Part shown: positions 25,774 to 36,281 of the stretch, one piece after another | Layout of the letters: the number at the start of each line of letters is the position of its first letter | How positions within the stretch are numbered: the first letter of the stretch is position 1 | Assembly (NCBI GenBank): GCA_938046585.1 | Contig: CALIWR010000004.1 | Location: 1 to 64,000, forward strand | Direction of reading: 5' to 3' | DNA: 64,000 nucleotides | Source: an uncultured Propionibacteriaceae bacterium | GTDB lineage: Bacteria > Actinomycetota > Actinomycetes > Propionibacteriales > Propionibacteriaceae | Notes under the pieces: model-generated | The model's input: only the letters and a program-made list of their open reading frames with translations | What the model was told of the DNA's origin: nothing | Databases searched by the model: none | Program-made: the position numbers and the translations under genes

Positions 25774-26727
25774 ATGGGGGGCAGCGGCGCTCGCTGCAGC
25801 CGGCCCCGATGGTTGATCATGCTGGTCGCCGCGGTCATCTCGATCGGGCTGGGGACCGGGACGGGGATTCTTGTGGCGCCGCGGCAGAGCGGCCCAGCGG
25901 ACACAGTCCGTCGTTTCTTCACCGCGATCCGTGACGGGAACGCCCGGGCTGCCCTGGCTGAGCTGCGCGACCCCCCGAGCGATACCAGGTTCATCACCGA
26001 TGCGGTGCTCAAGCAGGCCCACGCCTCGTACCCGCTGTCGGACATCAGCGTCACGCCGACCTCGACTACCGCCGTCCCGGTGGTGTACCGGTTAAACCAG
26101 GACACGATCGCCGACACCGTCTCGGTCGCCCAGGTCGGCGACCGCTACAAGATCGTGTCGAGCCTGAACAAGGGCGGGATCTCCCTGGGCAGCCAGCGCC
26201 GTAACGGGCTGACCATGATGCTGGCTGGGGTCGAGGTGACCACCGACCAGGTCTTCCTGCTGCCCGGCATCTACCCGATCACCTCGTCGTCTTCCCTCCT
26301 AACCTTCGGCCGCAGTGGCCAGGTCGCGGTGCCGCGGTTACAGGACTCGCCGCAGCCCAGCGACTTCGCTGTCCAACTCACGCCCCACGGCCGAGACCGG
26401 GTGGTGAAGGCGGTCCGAGATTCGCTGTCGGCCTGTCTCGCGCAACGCTCGTACACCCCGGTCGGTTGCCCTTTCCGATACACTCAGCCGGTGGCCGCGC
26501 CCGACACCGCGACCTGGAGTATCCCGTCGCCGCCCACCGACCAGCAGATCCAGATCAAACCGTCGGCAGCCGATCTCACCACCAGTACGGTCGAGGTTAC
26601 TTTGCCCTCATTGCGGCTGACCTTCCCGCCGGGCAGCTCCCCGGATGCGCTGGACCTGGGTCGGCTCTCGGCCATCGGTAGAGTTGACCTGCTGGTCGCG
26701 GACCCGAAGATCGTCTGGACGAGCTGA
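25774..26727 (+). CDS. Membrane-anchored extracytoplasmic protein, function unknown
   Basis: The 317-residue protein has a short basic start and one membrane helix (about residues 12-36, WLIMLVAAVISIGLGTGTGI). An extracytoplasmic region follows, beginning with a DUF4878-like or NTF2-like stretch (DTVRRFFTAIRDGNARAALAEL at about 45-66) and then beta-rich sequence. ATG 25774 has GGGGGAAC before it; an in-frame GTG at 25756 is the alternative. Two Cys residues (LSACLAQ and GCPF) are close enough for a disulfide. It is transcribed with or just ahead of glgX (88-bp gap). No enzymatic motif was found. Confidence 0.65.
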   Translation: MGGSGARCSRPRWLIMLVAAVISIGLGTGTGILVAPRQSGPADTVRRFFTAIRDGNARAALAELRDPPSDTRFITDAVLKQAHASYPLSDISVTPTSTTAVPVVYRLNQDTIADTVSVAQVGDRYKIVSSLNKGGISLGSQRRNGLTMMLAGVEVTTDQVFLLPGIYPITSSSSLLTFGRSGQVAVPRLQDSPQPSDFAVQLTPHGRDRVVKAVRDSLSACLAQRSYTPVGCPFRYTQPVAAPDTATWSIPSPPTDQQIQIKPSAADLTTSTVEVTLPSLRLTFPPGSSPDALDLGRLSAIGRVDLLVADPKIVWTS

Positions 26728-26815
26728 TGGCCAGAACGTGGCGACCCGAGGCAGAAGCGGCACCAGCGTCGCCGCAACCAGCACGAACGCACGACCTGTA
26801 CCTGACGAGGAACAT

Positions 26816-28978
26816 ATGAGTCTTCCGGTATTGCCATCCCCGGACCCATCGGCTGCCCTCGGCGCCCACCCTGACGGTTCGGGAACCCAGTTCTCACTCT
26901 GGGCACCGCGCGCCACCCGTGTGGAACTGGCCCTGGTGGCAGGCGACCGCAGCCAGCGCAACGTCGAGCTCACCGGGGGCTCCGACGGGGTCTGGACCAC
27001 GTACGTCCCAGGCGTCGGTCACGGCACCTTGTACGGATACCGGGTCCACGGGCCCTGGCGACCCGAACATGGGGAGCGTTTTAACCCGGCCAAGCTGCTG
27101 CTCGACCCGTACGCCCGAGCCATCACCGGGGGTATCGACTACGCCGGCCCGATCCGAGACCACACCCCGGAGTCGAACTATCTTCCCGACCCCACCGACT
27201 CGTTCCAGGCGGTTCCGCTGAGCGTGGTGGTGGACCCCACCCCGCCCCCGGTCCCGATCGCGAATCGGCGCCCGATGTCTGAGAGCGTGATCTACGAACT
27301 CCACGTCAAGGGGTATACGCGACTGCACCCGCTGGTCCCCGAGCATCGTCGCGGCACCTTCTCCGGGCTCGCCCACCCGACGGTTCTGGAACACCTGATC
27401 ACGACCGGGGTAACCGCGGTCGAGCTACTCCCGATCCATCACTTCGTTTCGGAGCCGTTCGTGGTGGGCTCGGGGCTGTCCAACTACTGGGGCTACAACA
27501 CGCTGGGGTTCTTCGCCCCGCATGAGGCCTACACCGCACACCGCCAGATTGGCTCCCAGGTGGCCGAGTTCAAGGAAATGGTCTCGGCCCTGCACGAGGC
27601 CGGGATCGAGGTAATCCTGGATGTCGTCTATAACCACACCGGGGAGGGCGGCCACGAGGGCCCGACCCTGAGCCTGCGCGGGATCGACCACGGCGGCTAC
27701 TACCGGCTCACCGAAGACCACCGCAACGACCACGACGTCACCGGCTGCGGGAATTCGCTGGACACCAGCCAGCCCGGGGTCCAGCGGCTGGTGCTGGATT
27801 CGCTGCGGTACTGGGTGACCGAGATGGGCGTCGACGGATTCCGTTTCGACCTGGCTACCACCCTGCTGCGGGACCAGCATCACCATGTCGACCAGTCCCA
27901 TCCGCTGAAGGTCGCGATCGGCGCCGACCCGGCACTGCAGGGCGTGAAGCTGATCGCCGAGCCCTGGGACATCGGCCCGTACGGCTATCAGGTCGGCCGC
28001 TGGGGCAGCGGCTGGAGCGAATGGAACGACCGGTTCCGCGGGTATTCGCGTGACTACTGGCGTGGCGCCACCCAGGGAGTCCAGGAGCTGGCGTCGCGGT
28101 TGTCCGGATCACCCGACATCTACGACCACGACGGGCGTCCACTCACGTCGACCGTGAATTTCATCACCGCCCATGACGGTTTCACGCTGCGGGATCTGGT
28201 CTCGTACCACCACAAGCACAACCAGGACAACTACGAGCAGAACCGGGACGGCACTGACGACAATCGTTCCTGGAATTGCGGGGTTGAGGGCGAGACAGAG
28301 GACCCGGAGGTGCTGCGGCTGCGCCGCCGCCAGATCCGCAACCTGATGGCGACCCTGGTGCTGGCGAATGGCATCCCGATGATCACCGCCGGCGACGAGT
28401 TCGGCCGTACCCAACGCGGCAACAACAACGCCTACTGCCAAGACAGCCAAATTTCCTGGGTGGACTGGAATGAGGCACGGCAGTGGGATGAGGTCACCTC
28501 GTTCGTCCAACGGCTGTTGGCGCTGCGGGCCGAGCACCCGGTGCTGCGCCCGACCGCGTTCCGCCACCGAAGCGAAATCCACGACCCCGACGGCACCGGT
28601 CTGGGACGTTTCGATCTGGCCTGGCTCAACGGCTACTCAGGCGAGATGCGCCAGGGCGACTGGCACGACACCGGGCGGCAGACCCTCGGGATGTACGTCT
28701 CGGATCAGGCTCGCGGCTTCATCGCCTGGTTCCACGCCGGTCACTACCCGGTCGAGATCCGGCTGCCGGGCCTGCCCTGGGCCACCGGCTACCAGATCCT
28801 GGCGCATTCGGGAGAACCGGGTGAGCTGCCCGAGCCGGACCAGCAGCTCCTGCCTCAGACCGTGATCACCCTGCCACCGCGGACCGTGGCCCTGATGGCC
28901 GCCGAGGTCCCCACCACGGCAGCGGAACTGGCGGCCGCCGACCAGGCCAGCGTCGAGCCGGACGAATCAGCTCCCTGA
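26816..28978 (+). CDS. glgX: Glycogen debranching enzyme GlgX (isoamylase type)
   Basis: GlgX hydrolyses alpha-1,6 branches of glycogen after phosphorylase trimming. The 720-residue protein has an N-terminal CBM48 module (FSLWAPRATRVELALV), a GH13 barrel with Asp nucleophile in GVDGFRFDLAT, Glu acid in IAEPWDIGPYG and Asp in FITAHDGFTLRDL, and a C-terminal beta domain. The NNNAYCQD motif is typical of the subfamily. ATG 26816 is preceded by GACGAGGAAC; starts from 26645 are not in the family alignment. It is the first of four glycogen genes, with a 114-bp gap before glgE, so a separate promoter there is possible. Confidence 0.93.
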   Translation: MSLPVLPSPDPSAALGAHPDGSGTQFSLWAPRATRVELALVAGDRSQRNVELTGGSDGVWTTYVPGVGHGTLYGYRVHGPWRPEHGERFNPAKLLLDPYARAITGGIDYAGPIRDHTPESNYLPDPTDSFQAVPLSVVVDPTPPPVPIANRRPMSESVIYELHVKGYTRLHPLVPEHRRGTFSGLAHPTVLEHLITTGVTAVELLPIHHFVSEPFVVGSGLSNYWGYNTLGFFAPHEAYTAHRQIGSQVAEFKEMVSALHEAGIEVILDVVYNHTGEGGHEGPTLSLRGIDHGGYYRLTEDHRNDHDVTGCGNSLDTSQPGVQRLVLDSLRYWVTEMGVDGFRFDLATTLLRDQHHHVDQSHPLKVAIGADPALQGVKLIAEPWDIGPYGYQVGRWGSGWSEWNDRFRGYSRDYWRGATQGVQELASRLSGSPDIYDHDGRPLTSTVNFITAHDGFTLRDLVSYHHKHNQDNYEQNRDGTDDNRSWNCGVEGETEDPEVLRLRRRQIRNLMATLVLANGIPMITAGDEFGRTQRGNNNAYCQDSQISWVDWNEARQWDEVTSFVQRLLALRAEHPVLRPTAFRHRSEIHDPDGTGLGRFDLAWLNGYSGEMRQGDWHDTGRQTLGMYVSDQARGFIAWFHAGHYPVEIRLPGLPWATGYQILAHSGEPGELPEPDQQLLPQTVITLPPRTVALMAAEVPTTAAELAAADQASVEPDESAP

Positions 28979-29092
28979 TCAGAGAACCTCATCGCGTCTG
29001 ATGACCAGATGACCTGCAGAAAGGACCAATCGGCGATAGGTTGACCCTCGTTGCCTCGGCATCCCGCCGGGCACCTGGACCAGGAGACCCTC

Positions 29093-31186
29093 ATGGCCGA
29101 CCAGCCAGTTCCCGACACCTCAGCCTCCGTCACCCCCCAAGCCACGGCCGCGACCGTCAGCGACCAGGCCGACATGCCTGGCTCAACGGGTTCGGTTCTA
29201 CCTGCCGGAGCGGTACCCCAGGGCCCTGCCCCGCTCGGTTTTGGCCGGATCCCGATCACCAAGGTGCAGCCCGTGGTCGAGGGCGGCGCCTACCCGGCGA
29301 AGGCTGCGGTCGACGAACAGGTGCCGGTGACCGCCCGGGTCTTCCGCGAGGGCCACGACGCGGTCAACGCCGCCGTGGTGCTGACCGGGCCCGACGGCCA
29401 CCAGAGCCGCTACCCGATGACCCAGATCGAGCCGATCGGGCTGGACATCTGGCAGGCCTGGGTGCGTGCCGATCGGCAGGGGGCCTGGACCTTCCGGGTC
29501 GAGGCCTGGAGCGATCCCTGGCAGACCTGGCTTCACACCGCGCAGGCCAAACTGCCCCTGGGTCAAGACGTTGAACTTGTCTGTCTGGAGGGCCGCCAGG
29601 TGCTGGAACGCGGCGCTGACCTGGCCCGAGACGCCGGCACCAGCATCGACGAGGCGCTGCTGCGGGCCGTTGCCTCTACCCTGCTGCCGGAACGCGACCC
29701 GGCCGAATTGCTGGAGTCCGTCAACCAGCACGGGGTACGCCGGGCGATGGCCGCGTACCCGCCGCGCGATCTGGTTACCGCGACCATCGAGTACCCGTTG
29801 TGGGTAGACCGGGAGCGGGCCCTGTTCTCCGCCTGGTACGAGTTCTTCCCCCGTTCCCAGGGGGCGCATCAGGTTGACGGGGTCTGGGTCTCGGGCACCT
29901 TTGACTCTAGCCAGGCCCGGTTGGAGGCCGTCGCCCAGATGGGTTTTGACGTCGTCTATCTGCCCCCCATCCATCCGATCGGCACCGCCTTCCGCAAGGG
30001 CCGCAACAACAGCCTGACGCCAGACCCCGGCGATCCGGGATCACCGTGGGCGATCGGCAATGTCGAAGGTGGCCATGACGCGATCCATCCCGATTTGGGC
30101 GATCAGGCCAGCTTTGCCCGGTTCGTGGCCAGGGCCCGGGAACTGGGCCTTGAGGTGGCGATGGACTTCGCGCTGCAAGCCTCACCGGATCATCCCTGGG
30201 TCCGCGAGCACCCGCAATGGTTTACCACTCGGCTCGACGGCACGATCGCATACGCGGAGAACCCGCCGAAGAAGTACCAGGACATCTACCCGATCAATTT
30301 CGACCTCGACCCGGCCGGAATCTACGCCGAATCGCTGCGGCTGCTGCGTCACTGGGCTGACCAGGGGGTGACTATTTTCCGGGTCGACAATCCGCATACC
30401 AAACCGTTAGCGTTCTGGTCCTGGATCCTGCGCCAGATGCGCGAATCCCATCCCGACGTGCTCTTCCTAGCCGAGGCCTTCACTCGGCCGGAGATGATGC
30501 AGGCGCTGGGCAAAATCGGTTTCCACCAGTCGTACACGTATTTCACCTGGCGCAACCGCAAGGATGAGATCACCGACTATCTCACCGAGCTGTCGACCCA
30601 GACCGATGCCTTCTACCGGCCCAATCTCTTCGTCAACACCCCCGACATCAACCCGATCTTCCTGCAGTCTGGCCGGCCGGCTGCGTTCGCGATTCGGGCT
30701 GTGCTGGCGGCGACCTTGTCACCGTCGTGGGGGGTGTACTCCGGTTTCGAACTCTGCGAGCATGAGCCGCTGCGGGTCGGCGGCGAGGAATACCTCAATA
30801 GTGAGAAGTACGAATACCGCCCCCGCGACTTCGACGCCCCGGGCAACCTCAACCTGCTGCTGGGAATCTTGAACTCGATTCGCAACCAGCATCCGGCGCT
30901 GAAGTCGTTACGGACCCTGCGGTTCCACCCCACCAGTCATTCTGAGATCATCGCCTACTCTAAGCAGGACCGCGACGACGTGGTGCTCGTGGTGTGCTCG
31001 CTGAACCCGTCCCAGGCGGTCGAGGGTGATGTCTACTGGAACCTGGATCTGATCGGGCATGGCCATGACCCGGAGCTGAGGGTCCATGACCATCTGTCGG
31101 GGCAGAACTGGAGTTGGGGGCGCGCGACGTACGTCCGGCTCTCGCCCGACAACCCAGCCCATGTCGTCTCGGTCATGGCAGGCTGA
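29093..31186 (+). CDS. glgE: Alpha-1,4-glucan:maltose-1-phosphate maltosyltransferase
   Basis: GlgE extends alpha-glucan by transferring maltosyl units from maltose-1-phosphate, releasing phosphate. The 697-residue protein has the GH13_3 architecture: an N-terminal all-beta domain, then the catalytic barrel with YLPPIHPIG, the nucleophile Asp432 in FRVDNPHTKPLAFW and acid Glu461 in FLAEAFTRPEM. The YLNSEKYEYRPRDF segment is diagnostic. ATG 29093 follows AGGAGAC; the N-terminus carries about 40 low-complexity residues. Maltokinase starts 5 bp after its stop, so enzyme and substrate supply are coupled. Confidence 0.95.
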   Translation: MADQPVPDTSASVTPQATAATVSDQADMPGSTGSVLPAGAVPQGPAPLGFGRIPITKVQPVVEGGAYPAKAAVDEQVPVTARVFREGHDAVNAAVVLTGPDGHQSRYPMTQIEPIGLDIWQAWVRADRQGAWTFRVEAWSDPWQTWLHTAQAKLPLGQDVELVCLEGRQVLERGADLARDAGTSIDEALLRAVASTLLPERDPAELLESVNQHGVRRAMAAYPPRDLVTATIEYPLWVDRERALFSAWYEFFPRSQGAHQVDGVWVSGTFDSSQARLEAVAQMGFDVVYLPPIHPIGTAFRKGRNNSLTPDPGDPGSPWAIGNVEGGHDAIHPDLGDQASFARFVARARELGLEVAMDFALQASPDHPWVREHPQWFTTRLDGTIAYAENPPKKYQDIYPINFDLDPAGIYAESLRLLRHWADQGVTIFRVDNPHTKPLAFWSWILRQMRESHPDVLFLAEAFTRPEMMQALGKIGFHQSYTYFTWRNRKDEITDYLTELSTQTDAFYRPNLFVNTPDINPIFLQSGRPAAFAIRAVLAATLSPSWGVYSGFELCEHEPLRVGGEEYLNSEKYEYRPRDFDAPGNLNLLLGILNSIRNQHPALKSLRTLRFHPTSHSEIIAYSKQDRDDVVLVVCSLNPSQAVEGDVYWNLDLIGHGHDPELRVHDHLSGQNWSWGRATYVRLSPDNPAHVVSVMAG

Positions 31187-31190
31187 CGCG

Positions 31191-32494
31191 GTGATCCCCG
31201 ACAACCGGGCCGCGGCCGAATTGTGGTGGCCGGTGCTGCAACAGGCGCGCTGGTTCCAAGGCAAGGGCCGAGGCGGCCACTTGGTGGGGATCCGGCCGTT
31301 GGCCTGGCTGGTACCGCCGCAGGCCGTGGTCCGGGTGCGCCCCGAGATCGCGACTGTGCGGTACCCCGACGGTGGCCAGGAGTCTTATCAACTGCTGGTG
31401 GGCTACCGCGATCGGGATGGTGATGAGGTCGCGGCCGAAATTGGCCAGATCGGCAACCAGCGAGTCTGCGACGCCCCGCGGGACCCGGAGGCGATGGCTG
31501 CCTTGACTTCGGCCCTGCTCGGTGCGTACACCTTGGAACACGCGGATGAGAGGATCACGGTCAAGGTACGCAAGCCGTTACCGGAACGGCCGCTGATCCC
31601 CCGCTGGTTTGGTGGGCAGCAGTCCAATACCAATGTGGTCCTAGGTGATGTGGCGATGCTCAAGATTTTTCGTCGACTTGAGATCGGGGTCAATCTCGAT
31701 ATTGAGGTGTTGGACCAGTTGCGGTCGGCCGGGGTGCAGTCGGTGCCTGACCTGTACGGCTGGGTGGAAGCCGAGGTCTCCGGTGAGCACCTCGACCTGA
31801 TCGCGATGACCGAATTGCTCCCCGACCCCCACGACGGCTGGCAGCTGGCCTGCGATGCCTGCGCCCAGGGGCTCGACTTCGCAGCGGACGCGGCCGCTCT
31901 GGGCCAGGCTCTAGCCGAGGTGCACGATGGTCTGGTCGACACCGCCACCAGCAGGTCCGGAGACCAGCTTGCTGATGCGTTGGAGGCCCACCTGGCCCAG
32001 GCGCTGACCGTCGCACCGGTCTTGGCCGAGCATGCCGATGGTCTGCGGACGGTCTTTGCCGGGCTACGGGGCCGGATGATCGAGGTGCAGCGGATCCACG
32101 GTGATTTCCACCTCGGCCAGACCCTGCGCACGGCCCAGGGCTGGCGGATCATCGACTTCGAGGGCGAGCCGCTGCGTCCAATGTCTGAGCGGCGGCTGCC
32201 GGATTCTTGCTGGCGCGATGTGGCCGGGATGTTGCGCTCGTTCGGGTATGCGGCCAGCGCCGCCGGGACCGGCAACGAGTCCTGGGTGGCCGTGGCCCGG
32301 AAAGCCTTCCTGACCGCCTACCGTGACCGGCGCGCGATGGCGGCGGACCCGACCGTATTAGCTGCGTACGAGGCCGACAAGGCCATGTACGAGGTGGTGT
32401 ACGAGACGCGTAACCGACCAGACTGGGTACCGATCCCGCTCGAGACGATCGCACAGTTGAGCACGGCACAGGCCGTAGAAGAGAGGAAGAACTG

Positions 32495-32495
<1 letters not shown>
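31191..32495 (+). CDS. mak: Maltokinase
   Basis: Mak phosphorylates maltose to maltose-1-phosphate, the GlgE substrate. The 434-residue protein has an N-terminal cap (VLQQARWFQGKGR) and an aminoglycoside-phosphotransferase-like kinase fold with IHGDFHLGQ (His303, Asp305 catalytic) and IDFEGEP (metal binding). The start is GTG 31191, 5 bp after the glgE stop. It is a stand-alone kinase, not fused to trehalose synthase TreS as in some relatives. Its stop overlaps the glgB start as TGATG. Confidence 0.92.
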
Positions 32496-34429
<1,934 letters not shown>

Positions 34430-34459
34430 ATCTGGCCCAGAGGTTCAGGCGGAGGGTTG

Positions 34460-35206
34460 ATGTCGCAGAGAATCCTCAGGCTGGCGTGGCAGACCGACCT
34501 CGACCCAGACCAGTTGACCACCCAGCTGGACGCGGCCTTCGCCGATGGCGTGGCCCGGGTGGAGCTGGTGGTCCCCGAGCCCTCCGCGCAAGGGCAACGG
34601 GCGGCGCACCGGGCCGGGATGCGCCGTGAGGGGCGGCTGCGCCAGGCCTTGCTCACTGAGCAGGGGACGGTAGACGGCCTGCTGTACGCCGTTCTCGCCG
34701 ACGACCGCCGTCACGGCTGCGAGGTCTTCTCCTCGGTGATGAACTCGGTGCTGCCGAAAACCCGGGTGATCGCCCATACGGTGATCACCGACCGGCCCTG
34801 GTCCGACCCGCAGGCCCGGTTCTTGCTGCTGGAGGTGTCGTACAAGAGCGACTGGGAGCTGCCCGGCGGCGTGGTCGAGCCGTACGAGTCACCGCGTCAG
34901 GGAGCGGCCCGCGAGATCGAAGAGGAGCTGGGCCTCCACCTGCGGCCGGGCCGGCTGCTGGTGCTGGACTGGTTGCCTGCGCATCTCGGTTGGGACGACG
35001 CGGTGGAACTACTCTTCGACGGCGGAGTGCTCACAACACAGACCCGCTTGCACCTCGCCGCGGGCGAGGTGGTCGCGGCGCACTGGGTTAGTGTCGAGGA
35101 GGCGATACCCCAGCTGAGTCCGCTGGCGGCGCGGCGGATCCGCTGGCTCGCCGACCACCGGCAGGCCGGCCCGACCTACTTCGAGGCCGGTTCCCCAGCC
35201 GACTAG
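34460..35206 (+). CDS. Fusion of a GNAT-like N-terminal half and a Nudix hydrolase
   Basis: Residues about 1-85 look like the C-terminal half of a GNAT acetyltransferase (VVPEPSAQGQRAAHRAGMRR then EGRLRQALLTEQGTVDGLLY), and residues about 95-240 form a Nudix hydrolase with a full box, GGVVEPYESPRQGAAREIEE followed by ELGL (G-x5-E-x7-RE-x2-EE-x-G). The N-terminal portion lacks an obvious acetyl-CoA loop, so it may be a regulatory remnant. ATG 34460 has GGAGGG just upstream. The stop overlaps the convergent thioredoxin-like gene. The substrate is unknown; Nudix enzymes act on nucleoside diphosphates linked to another group. Confidence 0.75.
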   Translation: MSQRILRLAWQTDLDPDQLTTQLDAAFADGVARVELVVPEPSAQGQRAAHRAGMRREGRLRQALLTEQGTVDGLLYAVLADDRRHGCEVFSSVMNSVLPKTRVIAHTVITDRPWSDPQARFLLLEVSYKSDWELPGGVVEPYESPRQGAAREIEEELGLHLRPGRLLVLDWLPAHLGWDDAVELLFDGGVLTTQTRLHLAAGEVVAAHWVSVEEAIPQLSPLAARRIRWLADHRQAGPTYFEAGSPAD

Positions 35207-36084
35207 AACAGGGCAGTGGCCAGGTCGCGACGCGCCTTCAGCACCGCAGGGTCGGTTGGCCCGAAAGTTTCGAACAGGTCCAGCAGCCGGGCGCGAGCCG
35301 TTTCACGAGGCTCCCCCGGGCCGCGCCGGATCACCTCAAGCAATCGCTCAAAGGCCTTCTCCGGTGATCCTTGGGCGGCGTCCAGATCAGCGGCCAGTAG
35401 GACGGCGTCCAGGTCATCCGGATCGGCCAATCGGGCCGCCAGCCTGGTCGGGTCAGCCGTGCTGACCCGCCTCAGCAGCCCAGCCTGCGCCTGCCCGGCT
35501 CGGGCCGCGGCATCGTTGGGGTTGTCCTCGAGCAGCGCTGCAAAGCCCTTCTCAGCGCCGGCATAGTCCTCGGACTCCATGGCCTGGTAGGCGGCGGCCA
35601 GACGAGGGTCCAGGGTCGGCTCCGACGCTGCGGCGGCACCGGCGACCGGCTCAGCCTTGCCCACCACGCCCTGCTGGGCGGCCAGCCGAAGCAGCTCGGC
35701 GATGTAGGCGCTGGCCTCCTCCTTGCTCAACGTGCCCTGCCACAGCGGAACCAGCTGCCCACCGACTACACCGACCACAGTCGGGACGGCCTGGATCTGG
35801 AGTGCGGCTGCGACCTGCCGGGAAGTGTCGACATTGATCCGGGCCAACAGCCAGCGCCCGGCGGCGGCGTCAGCCAGAACCCGTAGATCAGCGCTCAGTC
35901 GTTCCTGCTCCGGGGCCCGGGGCGAGTAGAACTCGATCACGATCGGGTGGCGCAACGAGCCTTGCATGGTCTGATCGAAGCTACGCTCGTCGACCTCCAC
36001 GACGTAGCTGCCGCCGGCCGAGGCTGGGCTGGCACCCAACGAGGAGAGATCGATCGCGCCACGCATCCGCTGAGGTTGTGTCAT
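35203..36084 (-). CDS. Thioredoxin-fold/TPR co-chaperone-like protein (CnoX/YbbN family), CXXC lost
   Basis: The 293-residue protein has an N-terminal thioredoxin domain (about 30-135, with INVDTSRQVAAALQIQAVPTVV) and a C-terminal tetratricopeptide region (about 160-290), the CnoX/YbbN layout. The active-site position reads EFYSPRAPEQERLS: no Cys is left, so it cannot be a redox enzyme and more likely works as a holdase or scaffold. ATG 36084 is chosen because the domain begins there. The gene converges on the Nudix gene and their stop codons overlap at 35203-35206. No operon partner. Confidence 0.82.
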   Translation of the reverse strand: MTQPQRMRGAIDLSSLGASPASAGGSYVVEVDERSFDQTMQGSLRHPIVIEFYSPRAPEQERLSADLRVLADAAAGRWLLARINVDTSRQVAAALQIQAVPTVVGVVGGQLVPLWQGTLSKEEASAYIAELLRLAAQQGVVGKAEPVAGAAAASEPTLDPRLAAAYQAMESEDYAGAEKGFAALLEDNPNDAAARAGQAQAGLLRRVSTADPTRLAARLADPDDLDAVLLAADLDAAQGSPEKAFERLLEVIRRGPGEPRETARARLLDLFETFGPTDPAVLKARRDLATALF

Positions 36085-36109
36085 GGGCCCATTCAACCAG
36101 CAGGACTGT

Positions 36110-36163
36110 GTCTGATCGCCTTCGCCTTCGCGAGGGCTGGCCACGTCGCCATACCCCGGTCTT
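36110..36163 (+). repeat. Diverged copy of the 1-72 repeat
   Basis: This 54-bp stretch is an inverted, diverged copy of the repeat at 1-72 and 145-216. It shares the run TTCGCGAGGGCTGGC and CCCCGGTCTT at matching spacing. The hairpin (36118-36137) is kept: GCCTTCGC pairs with GCGAGGGC using one G-U, with loop CTTC. It sits in the 197-bp gap between the thioredoxin-like gene and pgm. The stem conservation suggests RNA or cruciform structure, but only three copies are visible. Confidence 0.65.
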
Positions 36164-36281
36164 GAAGACCCACGAGATGGTGACCACACCAGACACTGCT
36201 CATCGCTCGCCGTCCAGACCAAGTACTCCGCAGCCGCGATGATTGGCTGCGCGGCGACCACGAACCGGCGATGATGGTGTC

